Positions 27,742 to 36,866 are shown, numbered from the stretch's first letter. The stretch: DNA of 64,000 nucleotides from an uncultured Roseicyclus sp. (GCA_947494975.1 CANLXA010000001.1:1054001-1118000); one strand, 5' to 3'. The notes: a model not told the origin generated them from the letters alone. Numbers and translations: made by a program.

Positions 27742-29061
27742 ATGACGGAGAGCACTATGGCCCTCGATGCCCCCACTGCCCCCTACGACGCCCCCATGAA
27801 AGACCTCTACGAGATGGGTGAGATGCCCCCCATGGGCTATGTGCCGCCCAAGATGTACGCCTGGACCATCCGGCGGGAGCGTCACGGCGAGCCCGACACG
27901 GCGTTCGAGGTCGAAATCGTCGATACCCCCGTCCTCGACAGCCACGAAGTGCTCGTCCTCGTGATGGCCGCAGGCGTGAATTATAACGGCGTCTGGGCGG
28001 GCCTCGGCCAGCCGATCAGCCCCTTCGACGGCCACGGCGCGCCCTACCACATCGCAGGCTCTGATGCGTCCGGCATCGTCTGGGCGGTTGGTGACAAGGT
28101 CAAACGCTGGAAGGTCGGCGATGAAGTTGTCGTCCATTGCAACCAGGACGATGGCGATGATGAGCATTGCAACGGCGGCGATCCGATGTTCTCCACCTCG
28201 CAGCGGATCTGGGGTTACGAGACGCCCGACGGGAGCTTCGCGCAATTCACCAATGTGCAGGCGCAGCAACTCATGCCCCGCCCCAAGCACCTGACCTGGG
28301 AAGAGGCCGCCTGCTACACGCTCACGCTGGCCACCGCCTACCGGATGCTCTTCGGCCATGAGCCGCACGACCTGAAACCCGGCCAGAACGTCCTGATCTG
28401 GGGCGCATCCGGGGGCTTGGGCTCCTACGCGATCCAGCTGGCCAACACCGCGGGCGCGAACGCCATCGCCGTCATCTCGGACGAAAGCAAGCGTGACTTC
28501 GTCCTCTCCCTCGGGGCGAAGGGCGTGATCAACCGCAAGGATTTCAACTGCTGGGGCCAGTTGCCCAAGGTCAACACACCCGAATATGCCGAATGGTTCA
28601 AGGAAGCCCGCAAGTTCGGCAAGGCGATCTGGGACATCACCGGCAAGGGCGTGAACGTCGACATGGTGTTCGAACATCCCGGCGAGGCGACCTTCCCCGT
28701 CTCCACGCTGGTCTGCAAGAAGGGCGGCATGGTCGTGATCTGCGCGGGCACCACCGGCTTCAACTGCACCTTCGACGTGCGCTACATGTGGATGCATCAG
28801 AAGCGCCTGCAAGGCTCCCACTTCGCGCATCTCAAGCAGGCCTCCGCCGCCAATGACCTGATGGTCCAACAGCGCCTCGACCCCTGCATGTCCGAGGTCT
28901 TCCCCTGGGACGAACTGCCCGGCGCGCACATGAAAATGCTGCGCAATGAGCACAAGCCCGGCAACATGTCCGTCCTCGTCCAGGCCCCCCGCACCGGTCT
29001 GCGCACGCTGGAAGACGTGCTGGAGGCCGGGCCGACAGCCAACTCAAACGACCAGGCATAA
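27742..29061 (+). CDS. ccr: Crotonyl-CoA carboxylase/reductase
   Basis: The 439-residue protein is the key enzyme of the ethylmalonyl-CoA pathway, converting crotonyl-CoA, CO2 and NADPH to (2S)-ethylmalonyl-CoA. It is an MDR-superfamily reductase with an NADPH site at WGASGGLGSYAIQLA and the extended N-terminus and HCNQDDGDDEHCNGGDPMF insertion that set Ccr apart from simple enoyl reductases. VMAAGVNYNGVWAGLGQPISPFDGHG and SDASGIVWAVG are Ccr hallmarks. GGAGG precedes ATG 27742. The gene is monocistronic and ends in a strong terminator; ecm lies 3.5 kb away on the other strand. Confidence 0.97.
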   Translation: MTESTMALDAPTAPYDAPMKDLYEMGEMPPMGYVPPKMYAWTIRRERHGEPDTAFEVEIVDTPVLDSHEVLVLVMAAGVNYNGVWAGLGQPISPFDGHGAPYHIAGSDASGIVWAVGDKVKRWKVGDEVVVHCNQDDGDDEHCNGGDPMFSTSQRIWGYETPDGSFAQFTNVQAQQLMPRPKHLTWEEAACYTLTLATAYRMLFGHEPHDLKPGQNVLIWGASGGLGSYAIQLANTAGANAIAVISDESKRDFVLSLGAKGVINRKDFNCWGQLPKVNTPEYAEWFKEARKFGKAIWDITGKGVNVDMVFEHPGEATFPVSTLVCKKGGMVVICAGTTGFNCTFDVRYMWMHQKRLQGSHFAHLKQASAANDLMVQQRLDPCMSEVFPWDELPGAHMKMLRNEHKPGNMSVLVQAPRTGLRTLEDVLEAGPTANSNDQA

Positions 29062-29072
29062 CGCCACTGCCG

Positions 29073-29101
29073 ACCCGCGCCGCAGACCGGCGCGGGTGTT
29101 T
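29073..29101 (+). terminator. Rho-independent terminator of ccr
   Basis: A perfect 10-bp stem ACCCGCGCCG / CGGCGCGGGT closes a CAGAC loop and is followed by GTTTC, 12 bases after the ccr stop. Confidence 0.8.
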
Positions 29102-29234
29102 CGGTGTGGCCAAGGCAAGGGAAAAGGGCTAATCACCACATTCAGGCCACATTCTTAGCGAATTGTTAACGAAGTCGTCGGTCTAATCGGCGCAAACTCT
29201 TTCACCATTCGCTCGTCCAGCGACGGAGATATCC

Positions 29235-29792
29235 ATGTCCCTGAAATCCATCGGCCTTGCGGCTGCCCTCTTCGTCGCCTCCGCAATGCCCGGGATGGCG
29301 GTCCCCTGTGGCGTGGACCTCGGTTTCGTCACCGCTGGCGCGACGTGCACCGACCTGCTGAACGTCCAGACCATCGACTGGATCGACTTCAGCATCGATG
29401 CGGAGCCCGGCTTCAACATGACCGAGTTTGCGATTACGGCGCAAACCGTCGCCGGCAGCAACTTCAACCCGGTCCTCGCCCTCTACTCCAATGGCAACCT
29501 GATCCAGAGCACCGGGAATTTTGGTGGCACACAGGGTGTGCCGCTGACCCTCGCATTCTCCGGCGCACCTGCACTGGCCGATGGGACCTATACGATCGGC
29601 ATCGCCGGACGAAACGGGTTCTTTACGCCGGATATCAACGATGCGCGGTCCACGGCCTTCTTCAATAACGGCTCCTACACGCTGAGTATCGCCACAACCC
29701 TCGTCCCGGTTCCCCTGCCGGCAGGCGCGCTGCTGCTCGTCACGGGCCTCGGTGCGCTTGGCCTCGCCCGCCGCAAACGCCGCGGGGCTTGA
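29235..29792 (+). CDS. Secreted VPLPA-CTERM sorting-domain protein
   Basis: The 185-residue protein has a signal peptide (SIGLAAALFVASAMPGMA), a beta-rich middle of about 120 residues with one pair of cysteines (VPCGVDLG, ATCTDLL), and a C-terminal sorting signal. VPVPLPAGALLLVTGLGALG plus the basic tail RRKRRGA is the VPLPA-CTERM form of PEP-CTERM signals common in Rhodobacteraceae, recognised by an exosortase. The middle resembles pre-peptidase-like beta domains (LYSNGNLIQSTGNFGG). The surface role is unknown. No exosortase gene is in the window. Confidence 0.88.
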   Translation: MSLKSIGLAAALFVASAMPGMAVPCGVDLGFVTAGATCTDLLNVQTIDWIDFSIDAEPGFNMTEFAITAQTVAGSNFNPVLALYSNGNLIQSTGNFGGTQGVPLTLAFSGAPALADGTYTIGIAGRNGFFTPDINDARSTAFFNNGSYTLSIATTLVPVPLPAGALLLVTGLGALGLARRKRRGA

Positions 29793-29858
29793 CCCACCCC
29801 GAAACACCAGACCAATCGATCCGGCCCCTTAACTGGGGCACGGGGCCGAATGCCGTTT

Positions 29859-30617
29859 TCAGTTGCGAACCATGAATTGCGCGGGAACCTCGCCCCGGAA
29901 GCAGCGGGGAAAATACGGATAGGTATCGGTCGCGAAATAGGTATACGTGCCCGCGACCATCATCCCGTTGCAGGCATCCAGCGTGCCTGACCCGTCCACA
30001 AACTCGAAATCCTCCTCGAACATCCCGTCAAAGGCCCCGCCCGGCCCGCTGTCGCGGCTGCCCTGCCGCAATTGGTAGGATGACGTTGCAATCGCGGGGT
30101 CATAGTGGATCTCGAACCCGTCCGGCGCGAACCCAACCTGCGTGTCCGGCAGGCCTTGCAGGTAGCTCGGCGATACCCCGTGATAGTGGTAAAGGCCCGA
30201 CCGGTCCACATGCCCGTTCTCGGCATCCATCCCCAGCGCGCGCGGCTCGAACATCGCCTGTTGCCGCCACCCGCTGGCCGGATCCCGCCCGATGCCGCGT
30301 CGCCCGTCAGGGTCATAATACCCCGCCGTGTAGGGCCGGATCGGCAACCCCGTCAGGGTCACGCCCACGGTCATCTCTCCGGTGGTCATGGCATCGGCCA
30401 GCTGCGGTTCGGTCGGGAAACAGAATCGCAGGGATTGCGCCTCGAACGCGTTGGGATTGGCCCGGTTCGGGAATTGTCCGATATCGTGGTTCGGCGTCCC
30501 GTTGGAGGCGATGCAGGTCAGCTCCCCCTCCCGCGTCACGGACGAAATGTTGTCATGGGCGGCCACCGGCAAAGGCGCAAGCGCGACAAGGCAGGCAAAG
30601 GCGAAACGGCGGGTCAT
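29859..30617 (-). CDS. Exported YHYH-domain protein
   Basis: ATG 30617 has AGGAGTG upstream and gives 252 residues with a signal peptide (RRFAFACLVALAPLPVAA). SGLYHYHGVSPSYL near residue 153 is the name-giving motif of the YHYH family, with the aromatic and acidic surroundings GYYDPDGRRGIG and GFAPDGFEIH. The histidines suggest metal binding. The C-terminus has a cysteine pair (LDACNG and FPRCFRGE). Family function is unknown. Confidence 0.85.
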   Translation of the reverse strand: MTRRFAFACLVALAPLPVAAHDNISSVTREGELTCIASNGTPNHDIGQFPNRANPNAFEAQSLRFCFPTEPQLADAMTTGEMTVGVTLTGLPIRPYTAGYYDPDGRRGIGRDPASGWRQQAMFEPRALGMDAENGHVDRSGLYHYHGVSPSYLQGLPDTQVGFAPDGFEIHYDPAIATSSYQLRQGSRDSGPGGAFDGMFEEDFEFVDGSGTLDACNGMMVAGTYTYFATDTYPYFPRCFRGEVPAQFMVRN

Positions 30618-30940
30618 CTGAACACTCCTGTGATTCTGGATGACACTCACACGGCGCAGCACCACGATTCTGTCGGACCACTTCGGCCAGGATCGGCACC
30701 GATGGCAGGGATCCGCTCAAATTGGGGGCGCGTTCAGGGGGGTCTCAACCCTGCCACGGCATAGCCATCTCCCCCGCTGCATATCGGGATGCCCGACCAC
30801 ACCTCTCGCGGGCGAAATCCCCCTATGGCCGTCAGGCCGCCCGCCCCGACGACACGTAACCGCCCCCCCCGGCGGCGCCGCCATCCTTGACCGTACGCCT
30901 GGCTTGGGGCTCTGATAAATATGCACGAAGTAAAACGGGG
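30618..30940. other. 323-bp divergent spacer
   Basis: The spacer between the YHYH gene and the nuclease gene must contain both promoters. It holds a C-rich run near 30867. I see no convincing gene or operator. Confidence 0.35.
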
Positions 30941-31576
30941 ATGAGCATGGAAGCACTCCTCATTGTAGTGGCGTTCGGGGGCATCGTCGGATTGGTCATT
31001 GTCGTTTTTCGCCGTGGGTCAACACCCCCGCCGGATGTGTCGTCGAGGCCGACGCAGAAACCCATCCGGCCAAGTCGCCAACCGGCGCGGCATCCCAAGC
31101 CCTCACCACCGCCGCCCGCGCCCTTCTCGGCCCCCCACGCACAGCCCGCCGCGCGCGGACGGACCCTGCGGGGCCGCGCCTACGTGGTCGATGGCGATAC
31201 GATCAAAATCAAGAAAACCCAGATCCGCCTCTTCGGAATAGATGCGCCCGAGATGAACCACCCCTTCGGCAAGCGCGCCAAATGGGCGATGTTCGAGCTG
31301 TGCAAGAACCAGATCGTCACTGCCGAAATCACCGCCATCGACGATCACGGCCGCACGGTCGCAAAATGTACGCTGGACGATGGCCGCGACCTCTCGGCCG
31401 AGCTTGTGAAACAGGGCCTCGCGCTCGATTGGCCGAAGTTCTCGGGCGGCATCTACCGCGCCTTGGAGACCGCCGATGCCCGCAAGAAGCTTTGGCTGGC
31501 GGACGCGCGCCAGAAGGGCCGGATGCATGTGTGGGAAACGTTCGACGCGCAGCAGGCTCAGAAGGCGCCGCGCTAG
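30941..31576 (+). CDS. Membrane-anchored thermonuclease (SNase-like) family protein
   Basis: From ATG 30941 (ATG 30947 also possible) the product has 211 residues. An N-terminal membrane helix (EALLIVVAFGGIVGLVIVVF) is followed by a proline-rich linker of about 50 residues and an SNase domain starting at RGRAYVVDGDTIKIKKTQIRL. FGIDAPEMN carries calcium and catalytic residues and RTVAKCTLDDGRDLSAELVKQGLA the second half. It should be a membrane-bound sugar-nonspecific nuclease, probably facing the periplasm. The ribosome binding site is weak (AACGGGG). Confidence 0.85.
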   Translation: MSMEALLIVVAFGGIVGLVIVVFRRGSTPPPDVSSRPTQKPIRPSRQPARHPKPSPPPPAPFSAPHAQPAARGRTLRGRAYVVDGDTIKIKKTQIRLFGIDAPEMNHPFGKRAKWAMFELCKNQIVTAEITAIDDHGRTVAKCTLDDGRDLSAELVKQGLALDWPKFSGGIYRALETADARKKLWLADARQKGRMHVWETFDAQQAQKAPR

Positions 31577-31900
31577 AGCCTGGTCCGCTGCTTCATTTTG
31601 AGCACGCGCGGAACCTCGCTAGCCACCTTCGTCGCGGGACCGGAGCACCGCCCTTTAGGAGCCCTGCGCCGGTTTTGCCCCCCGGTCCAACCCGGTTGCC
31701 CCGCGATCCTCGCGCAATCCGAAAGTGTCGAAATGAGCATCAGGGCAGGAGCCCGAAACGCGCCCGGCATCGTCGAGCCATCGGTGCGCCGTCACGCCCG
31801 AACTCTTAAGATAAGGTTAACATGATTGTGAATATGTTTCGAAATCAGGATCTTAAGCCACCTTATCAACCTTGATAACCCGCTCCCTTTCTCGGCAAAG
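31577..31900. other. 324-bp convergent spacer with AT-rich palindromes
   Basis: Between the nuclease and rpe stops lies a GC-rich half without features and an AT-rich block (about 31800-31880). The block has CTTAAGAT (31805-31812) matched by ATCTTAAG (31850-31857) and a perfect TTATCAA-CC-TTGATAA palindrome (31863-31878). It could be a terminator or a regulatory or small-RNA site; no gene is supported. Confidence 0.5.
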
Positions 31901-32581
31901 CTACCCCTCCGCCGCCGCCCGAATCGCCCGGATATTCTCGCCATAAGGGGCCGGATCCCCGACCGATCCCCCCCGGAACACAGCCGATCCCGCCACCAGC
32001 ACATCCGCCCCCGCCCGGGCCACCGTCGGGGCCGTTTTCACGTCGACCCCGCCATCGATCTCGATATGGATCTCCCGATCGCCAATCACCCGGCGCAGTT
32101 CGGCGATCTTGTCGCTCATATCGATGAAGCTCTGCCCCCCGAAGCCGGGATTCACCGTCATCACGCAGATCAGGTCACATAGGTCCAGAACATGCGCCAC
32201 CGCTCCCGCAGGCGTACCGGGGTTCAGCGCCACGCCCGCCTTCATCCCCGCCCCGCGAATGGCCTGCAATGTCCGGTGGATATGCGGCCCGGCCTCCACA
32301 TGCGCCGTCAGTACATCCGCGCCCGCATCCGCAAAGGCGGCGATATAGGCATCGACCGGCGAGATCATCAGGTGCACGTCCATCACGGTCGTCACATGGC
32401 GGCGCAGCGCCTTGACCATCGGCGGGCCGAAGGTGAGGTTCGGCACGAAATGCCCGTCCATCACATCGACATGGATCCAGTCCGCGCCCTCGGCCTCGAC
32501 GGCCCGTACCTCGGCGCCGAAATTGGCGAAGTCGGCGGCAAGGATCGACGGCGCGATCTTGATGGAACGGTCAAATGCCAT
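31901..32581 (-). CDS. rpe: Ribulose-phosphate 3-epimerase
   Basis: The 226-residue TIM-barrel enzyme interconverts ribulose 5-phosphate and xylulose 5-phosphate. It shows [18 protein letters not shown], the metal/catalytic [38 protein letters not shown] and the catalytic aspartate region [20 protein letters not shown] precedes the ATG. It stands alone, divergent from a small transporter gene. Confidence 0.96.
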   Translation of the reverse strand: MAFDRSIKIAPSILAADFANFGAEVRAVEAEGADWIHVDVMDGHFVPNLTFGPPMVKALRRHVTTVMDVHLMISPVDAYIAAFADAGADVLTAHVEAGPHIHRTLQAIRGAGMKAGVALNPGTPAGAVAHVLDLCDLICVMTVNPGFGGQSFIDMSDKIAELRRVIGDREIHIEIDGGVDVKTAPTVARAGADVLVAGSAVFRGGSVGDPAPYGENIRAIRAAAEG

Positions 32582-32693
32582 GGGGGCCTCCTCGTAGCTG
32601 CCCGCGTGTTATCGCCTGCCGCCCCCCTTGGCAAATCCCCCGCCCGCGCGCAGGGTCGCGCCAAGCGATACCATCCTGATCCGGAGGCCCTTC

Positions 32694-33140
32694 ATGTCCG
32701 CCCAATACCTGTTCGCGCTTCTGGCCATCGCGGTGGGCGGGGCCTGTATCGCGACCCAGGCGCCGATCAACAGCCGCCTCGGCTCCCATGTGGGCGATCC
32801 CGTGACGGCGGCGGCGATCAGCTTCATCGTCGGCGCGATTGTCCTGAGCCTCATCGTGCTGGCGCGCGGCGCGGTGCCCTCGGGTGCGCAGATGGCCGCG
32901 GCGCCCTGGTGGGCCTGGGTCGGCGGGGCACTGGGGGCGATCTACGTGTGGGCGGCGGTCTGGGCGGTTGGCACGTTGGGGGTCGTCACGATGGTGGCCG
33001 CGCTCATCTTCGGCCAGCTTGCCGCGGCCCTGGTGCTCGATGCGATTGGCGCGTTCGGCCTGCAGGTGCGCGAGATCAGCTGGACGCGCATCGCGGCGAT
33101 CGTGATGGTGGCCGGTGGTCTGGTGCTGAGCCGGGTATAG
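32694..33140 (+). CDS. DMT-family transporter, YdcZ/DUF606 type
   Basis: From ATG 32694 (GGAGG upstream) the protein has 148 residues and about five membrane helices, the size of half-type DMT proteins of the DUF606 family. IAVGGACIATQAPINSRLGSHVGDPVTAAAISFIVGAIVL is the characteristic repeat. Such proteins are putative small-molecule exporters, possibly acting as dimers; substrate is unknown. A RutR-like palindrome lies just beyond its end. Confidence 0.85.
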   Translation: MSAQYLFALLAIAVGGACIATQAPINSRLGSHVGDPVTAAAISFIVGAIVLSLIVLARGAVPSGAQMAAAPWWAWVGGALGAIYVWAAVWAVGTLGVVTMVAALIFGQLAAALVLDAIGAFGLQVREISWTRIAAIVMVAGGLVLSRV

Positions 33141-33153
33141 AGCCTCAAGAAAT

Positions 33154-33169
33154 TTGACCGTTTGGTCAA
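33154..33169. promoter_or_regulatory. RutR-like palindrome upstream of deoC
   Basis: TTGACCGTTTGGTCAA is a perfect 6-bp inverted repeat with 4-bp spacer, 56 bp before deoC. It matches the E. coli RutR consensus TTGACCANNTGGTCAA at all but one specified base. RutR is a TetR-family regulator of pyrimidine catabolism; regulation of deoC by a RutR homologue is an inference. Confidence 0.6.
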
Positions 33170-33224
33170 CCTTGCCTTCCACGCCTCCACATGAGACCCT
33201 TGCGGCAATGCCAAAGGGCCCGCC

Positions 33225-34226
33225 ATGACAGACACGCTGCACCACGTCTCGACCGCCAAAGCCGACCAGCTTCCACAGGTCCACCTGCCCCGCAATGACG
33301 GGATGGATCTGGACCTCGACTGGGTGGCGAACGTCCAGGCCAACACTTCCGCAATCGAACGCCGCGCGGCCACCCTGCCCGGCCGCCGCTCCGTCAAGAA
33401 AACCCATCAGGCCGCATGGCTCGCCAAGGCGATCACATTGATCGACCTGACCACCCTTGCGGGTGACGATACGCCGGGCCGCGTCCGCCGTCTCTGTGCC
33501 AAGGCCCGCCAGCCCGTCCGCGCCGATATCCTCGACGCGCTTGGCCTGCCCGCCATCACCACCGGGGCTGTCTGCGTCTACCACGACATGATCGAAACTG
33601 CCGTCGACGCCTTGCAGGGCACCAACATCCCGGTCGCCGCCGTCTCCACCGGCTTCCCGGCGGGTCTGTCGCCTTTCCACCTGCGTGTGAAGGAGATCGA
33701 GGAAAGCGTGGCCGCAGGCGCGGCCGAAATCGACATCGTCATTTCCCGCCGCCACGTTCTGACCGGCAACTGGCAGGCGCTTTATGACGAAATGCGCACC
33801 TTCCGCGCCGCCTGTGGCGAGGCCCATGTGAAGGCGATCCTCGCCACCGGCGAACTCGGCACGCTGCGCAATGTCGCCAAGGCCAGCCTGATCTGCATGA
33901 TGGCGGGCGCCGATTTCATCAAAACCTCCACCGGCAAGGAAAGCGTCAACGCGACCCTTCCCGTCTCCCTCACCATGATCCGCGCCATCCGGGCCTTCGA
34001 GGCGCGGACGGGCTTCAAAGTGGGCTACAAACCCGCGGGCGGCATTTCCAAGGCTAAGGATTCGTTGGTCTATCTGAGCCTGATGAAAGAGGAATTGGGC
34101 AACCGCTGGCTCCAGCCCGACCTCTTCCGCTTCGGCGCGTCGAGCCTTCTGGGTGATATCGAACGGCAATTGGAGCATCACGTGACGGGTGCGTATTCTG
34201 CGAGTTACAGGCATGGGATCGGGTGA
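33225..34226 (+). CDS. deoC: Deoxyribose-phosphate aldolase
   Basis: The 333-residue enzyme cleaves 2-deoxyribose 5-phosphate to acetaldehyde and glyceraldehyde 3-phosphate. AITLIDLTTLAGDDTPGRV opens the barrel. EIDIVISRRH contains the catalytic aspartate (about D170), KAILATGEL the second lysine, and DFIKTSTGK the Schiff-base lysine K233. It is longer than E. coli DeoC (259) through an N-terminal extension of about 60 residues, as in DERA proteins of the longer eukaryote-like type. The downstream aldehyde dehydrogenase probably oxidises the acetaldehyde. Confidence 0.96.
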   Translation: MTDTLHHVSTAKADQLPQVHLPRNDGMDLDLDWVANVQANTSAIERRAATLPGRRSVKKTHQAAWLAKAITLIDLTTLAGDDTPGRVRRLCAKARQPVRADILDALGLPAITTGAVCVYHDMIETAVDALQGTNIPVAAVSTGFPAGLSPFHLRVKEIEESVAAGAAEIDIVISRRHVLTGNWQALYDEMRTFRAACGEAHVKAILATGELGTLRNVAKASLICMMAGADFIKTSTGKESVNATLPVSLTMIRAIRAFEARTGFKVGYKPAGGISKAKDSLVYLSLMKEELGNRWLQPDLFRFGASSLLGDIERQLEHHVTGAYSASYRHGIG

Positions 34227-34232
34227 CTGGCC

Positions 34233-34514
34233 ATGCCCATAAACCTAAACTTTATCCTCCTGATCATCGTCGTCGGCGTTTGCCTGTGGCTGATGATGCG
34301 GGTTAGCCGCCCTTTGCGGGAGGAGGCGCGCAAACTGACGGTCGATGAGGCACGGACCTTCCACCAGAACTATCGCAACAAGGCCAATCGCACTGATATG
34401 CCCGCCGAATTACGCCCGGTGGCCGAGGCCTCGGACCGAGCCCGGCCGGTGACGATTGCCGCTTGCCTCGCCATCACGCTGTCGATCGGCGCTTACATCT
34501 TGATTGGGGGATAG
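34233..34514 (+). CDS. Small two-helix membrane protein in the deoC operon
   Basis: The 93-residue product has an N-terminal membrane helix (NFILLIIVVGVCLWLMMRV), a charged middle (RPLREEARKLTVDEARTFHQNYRNKANR) and a C-terminal helix (PVTIAACLAITLSIGAYILIGG). It sits 6 bp after deoC and 3 bp before the aldehyde dehydrogenase gene, so it is in the same operon. Function is unknown. Confidence 0.75.
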   Translation: MPINLNFILLIIVVGVCLWLMMRVSRPLREEARKLTVDEARTFHQNYRNKANRTDMPAELRPVAEASDRARPVTIAACLAITLSIGAYILIGG

Positions 34515-34517
34515 CCC

Positions 34518-36866
34518 ATGACCACCCGCGAAATCTTCGAGAGCATGGAGTACGGCCCTGCGCCCGAATCCTCCGCCGAGGCCATGGCGTGGATCGCCGA
34601 AAAAGGCCCCATGTTCGGCCATTTCATCGACGGCGCCTTCACCGCGGCGGGCGAAGTTTTCGAAACCCGCAATCCCGCGAACGGTCAGGCCCTCGCCCAG
34701 ATCACGCAAGGCACCGCCGACGACGTCGACAAAGCCGTCAAAGCCGCCACAAAGGCCTTCCCGAAATGGGCCAAACTCACCTGCCACCAGCGCGCGAAGT
34801 ATCTCTACGCACTGGCCCGCCTGCTCCAGAAGCACTCCCGCCTCTTCGCCACGTTGGAGACGCTCGACAACGGCAAACCAATCCGCGAAAGCCGCGACAT
34901 CGATATTCCGCTGGCGCAGCGCCATTTCTATTACCATGCGGGGCTTGCCCAACTGCGCGACGCCGAAATGCCGGATATGGCGCCCATCGGCGTCTGCGGG
35001 CAGGTGATCCCGTGGAACTTCCCGCTCCTGATGCTGGCCTGGAAAATCGCCCCCGCACTGGCTGCCGGGAACACCGTCGTCCTGAAGCCGGCTGAATACA
35101 CGTCGCTCACCGCCCTCCTCTTCGCCGATATCTGCCGCGAGGCGGGCCTGCCCAAAGGCGTCGTGAACATCGTCACCGGCGACGGTGCAACCGGTGAGGC
35201 GATAGTCACCCATGACGGTACCCGGAAAATCGCCTTCACCGGCTCCACCTCCGTGGGCCGCCGCATCCGCGAACAGACGGCGGGCACCGGCAAGGCGCTG
35301 ACCTTGGAACTGGGTGGCAAATCTCCCTACATCGTCTTCGACGACGCCGACGTCGATTCAGCGATTGAAGGCCTCGTCGATGCGATCTGGTTCAACCAGG
35401 GCCAGGTCTGCTGCGCCGGGTCCCGCCTGCTGGTGCAGGAGAATATCGCTGATGATTTCCACCAGCGCCTCAAGGCCCGCATGGCCAGCCTGCGCGTCGG
35501 CGACCCGATGGACAAATGCATAGATATCGGCGCCGTGGTGGACCCGGTCCAGCACCAGATGATCACCAAACTGGTCTCCGAAAACAAAGACGGCGAAACC
35601 TACCGCGCCCCCATAGACCTACCAGATACCGGCTGCTTCTACCCGCCCACGCTGATCACCGGCCTGCACACAGCCGCGCCGCTGATGCAGGAGGAAATCT
35701 TCGGCCCGGTGCTGGTCTCCACGACTTTCCGCACCCCGTCCGAAGCGGTGGAGGTCGCCAACAACACGCGCTACGGCCTTGCGGCAACGCTCTGGACAGA
35801 GAACCTGAACCTCGCCCTCGATATCGCACCGAAACTGGCCGCGGGAGTGGTCTGGGTGAATGCCACCAACCTCTTCGACGCCGCCGCACCCTTCGGCGGT
35901 GTCCGCGAAAGCGGCTTCGGACGCGAAGGCGGATGGGAAGGGCTCAGCGCCTATCTCAAACCCATCGCCAAGGCCCTGCCGACCCAGGTCATTACACCGC
36001 CCGACGCTCCCGATATGCCCGATGCAGGCGGCCTCGACCGGACCGCCAAGATGTATATCGGCGGCAAACAGGCGCGGCCGGATGGCGGCTATTCCCAGGC
36101 TCACTACTCCCGCAAGGGCACGCTTCGGGGCCATACCGGGCTCGGCAACCGCAAGGATATCCGCAATGCGGTGGAAGCGGCCCGCTCTGCCGCGTCATGG
36201 AGCAAGACCACCGGCCACCTGCGCGCGCAGATCCTCTATTACATCGCCGAGAACCTCTCCGCCCGGGCCGATGAATTCACCAACCGGATCAAGGACCTGA
36301 CCGGCAGCAACCAGACCAGGGCCGCCGCCGAGATCGAGGGGAGCATCCAAACCCTCTTCACCTACGCCGCCCTGGCCGACAAATTCGACGGCACCGCCAA
36401 GGGTGTGCCGATCCGTGGCATCGCGCTGGCCATGAAGGAGCCGCTCGGGATCATCGGCGCACTGGCCCCGGACGACGCGCCGCTTCTCGCTACGATCTCG
36501 ATCATCGCGCCCGCCATCGCCATGGGAAACCGCATCGTTCTGGCCCCCAGCCAGTCCGCGCCGCTGGCCGCGACCGACCTCTACCAGATCCTCGATACGT
36601 CAGATGTGCCAGCGGGCGTCGTGAACATCGTCACCGGCGCCCACACCGACCTCGCGCCTACACTTGCCAGCCACATGGAAATCGACGCGCTCTGGTCCTT
36701 CTCTCCCCATACCGATAAGACCGCCCTCGAATGGGCCAGCGCCAGCAACCTCAAACGCTGCTGGATCAACCATGCGGGTAATCCGGACTGGACCAACCTC
36801 GCGCCGGGGACCGCCCTGGCCCATGCCACGGAAACGAAGACGATCTGGGTGCCCTACGGGGAATAG
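34518..36866 (+). CDS. Aldehyde dehydrogenase with a second, degenerate ALDH domain
   Basis: The 782-residue protein has a full N-terminal ALDH domain: PWNFPLLML (about 165), E264 in LELGGKSP, and the catalytic cysteine in FNQGQVCCAGSR (298-299). From about residue 510 a second ALDH-like region begins (KMYIGGKQARPDGGYSQ) but stops after NIVTGAHTDLAPTLASHMEIDALWSF and lacks the ELGG glutamate and catalytic cysteine block. This tandem form is common beside deoC in Rhodobacteraceae. Likely role is oxidation of acetaldehyde to acetate after deoxyribose-phosphate cleavage. The extra half may be structural. Confidence 0.88.
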   Translation: MTTREIFESMEYGPAPESSAEAMAWIAEKGPMFGHFIDGAFTAAGEVFETRNPANGQALAQITQGTADDVDKAVKAATKAFPKWAKLTCHQRAKYLYALARLLQKHSRLFATLETLDNGKPIRESRDIDIPLAQRHFYYHAGLAQLRDAEMPDMAPIGVCGQVIPWNFPLLMLAWKIAPALAAGNTVVLKPAEYTSLTALLFADICREAGLPKGVVNIVTGDGATGEAIVTHDGTRKIAFTGSTSVGRRIREQTAGTGKALTLELGGKSPYIVFDDADVDSAIEGLVDAIWFNQGQVCCAGSRLLVQENIADDFHQRLKARMASLRVGDPMDKCIDIGAVVDPVQHQMITKLVSENKDGETYRAPIDLPDTGCFYPPTLITGLHTAAPLMQEEIFGPVLVSTTFRTPSEAVEVANNTRYGLAATLWTENLNLALDIAPKLAAGVVWVNATNLFDAAAPFGGVRESGFGREGGWEGLSAYLKPIAKALPTQVITPPDAPDMPDAGGLDRTAKMYIGGKQARPDGGYSQAHYSRKGTLRGHTGLGNRKDIRNAVEAARSAASWSKTTGHLRAQILYYIAENLSARADEFTNRIKDLTGSNQTRAAAEIEGSIQTLFTYAALADKFDGTAKGVPIRGIALAMKEPLGIIGALAPDDAPLLATISIIAPAIAMGNRIVLAPSQSAPLAATDLYQILDTSDVPAGVVNIVTGAHTDLAPTLASHMEIDALWSFSPHTDKTALEWASASNLKRCWINHAGNPDWTNLAPGTALAHATETKTIWVPYGE

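Noticed and set aside
30860-30885. C-rich run as a possible G-quadruplex or recombination site
   Set aside because: A single run of C residues does not form the four-tract pattern required.
32571-34214. A 547-codon minus-strand frame opposite the DMT gene and deoC
   Set aside because: It is antisense to two recognisable genes and its translation is low-complexity His/Arg/Gly-rich, so it is a shadow.
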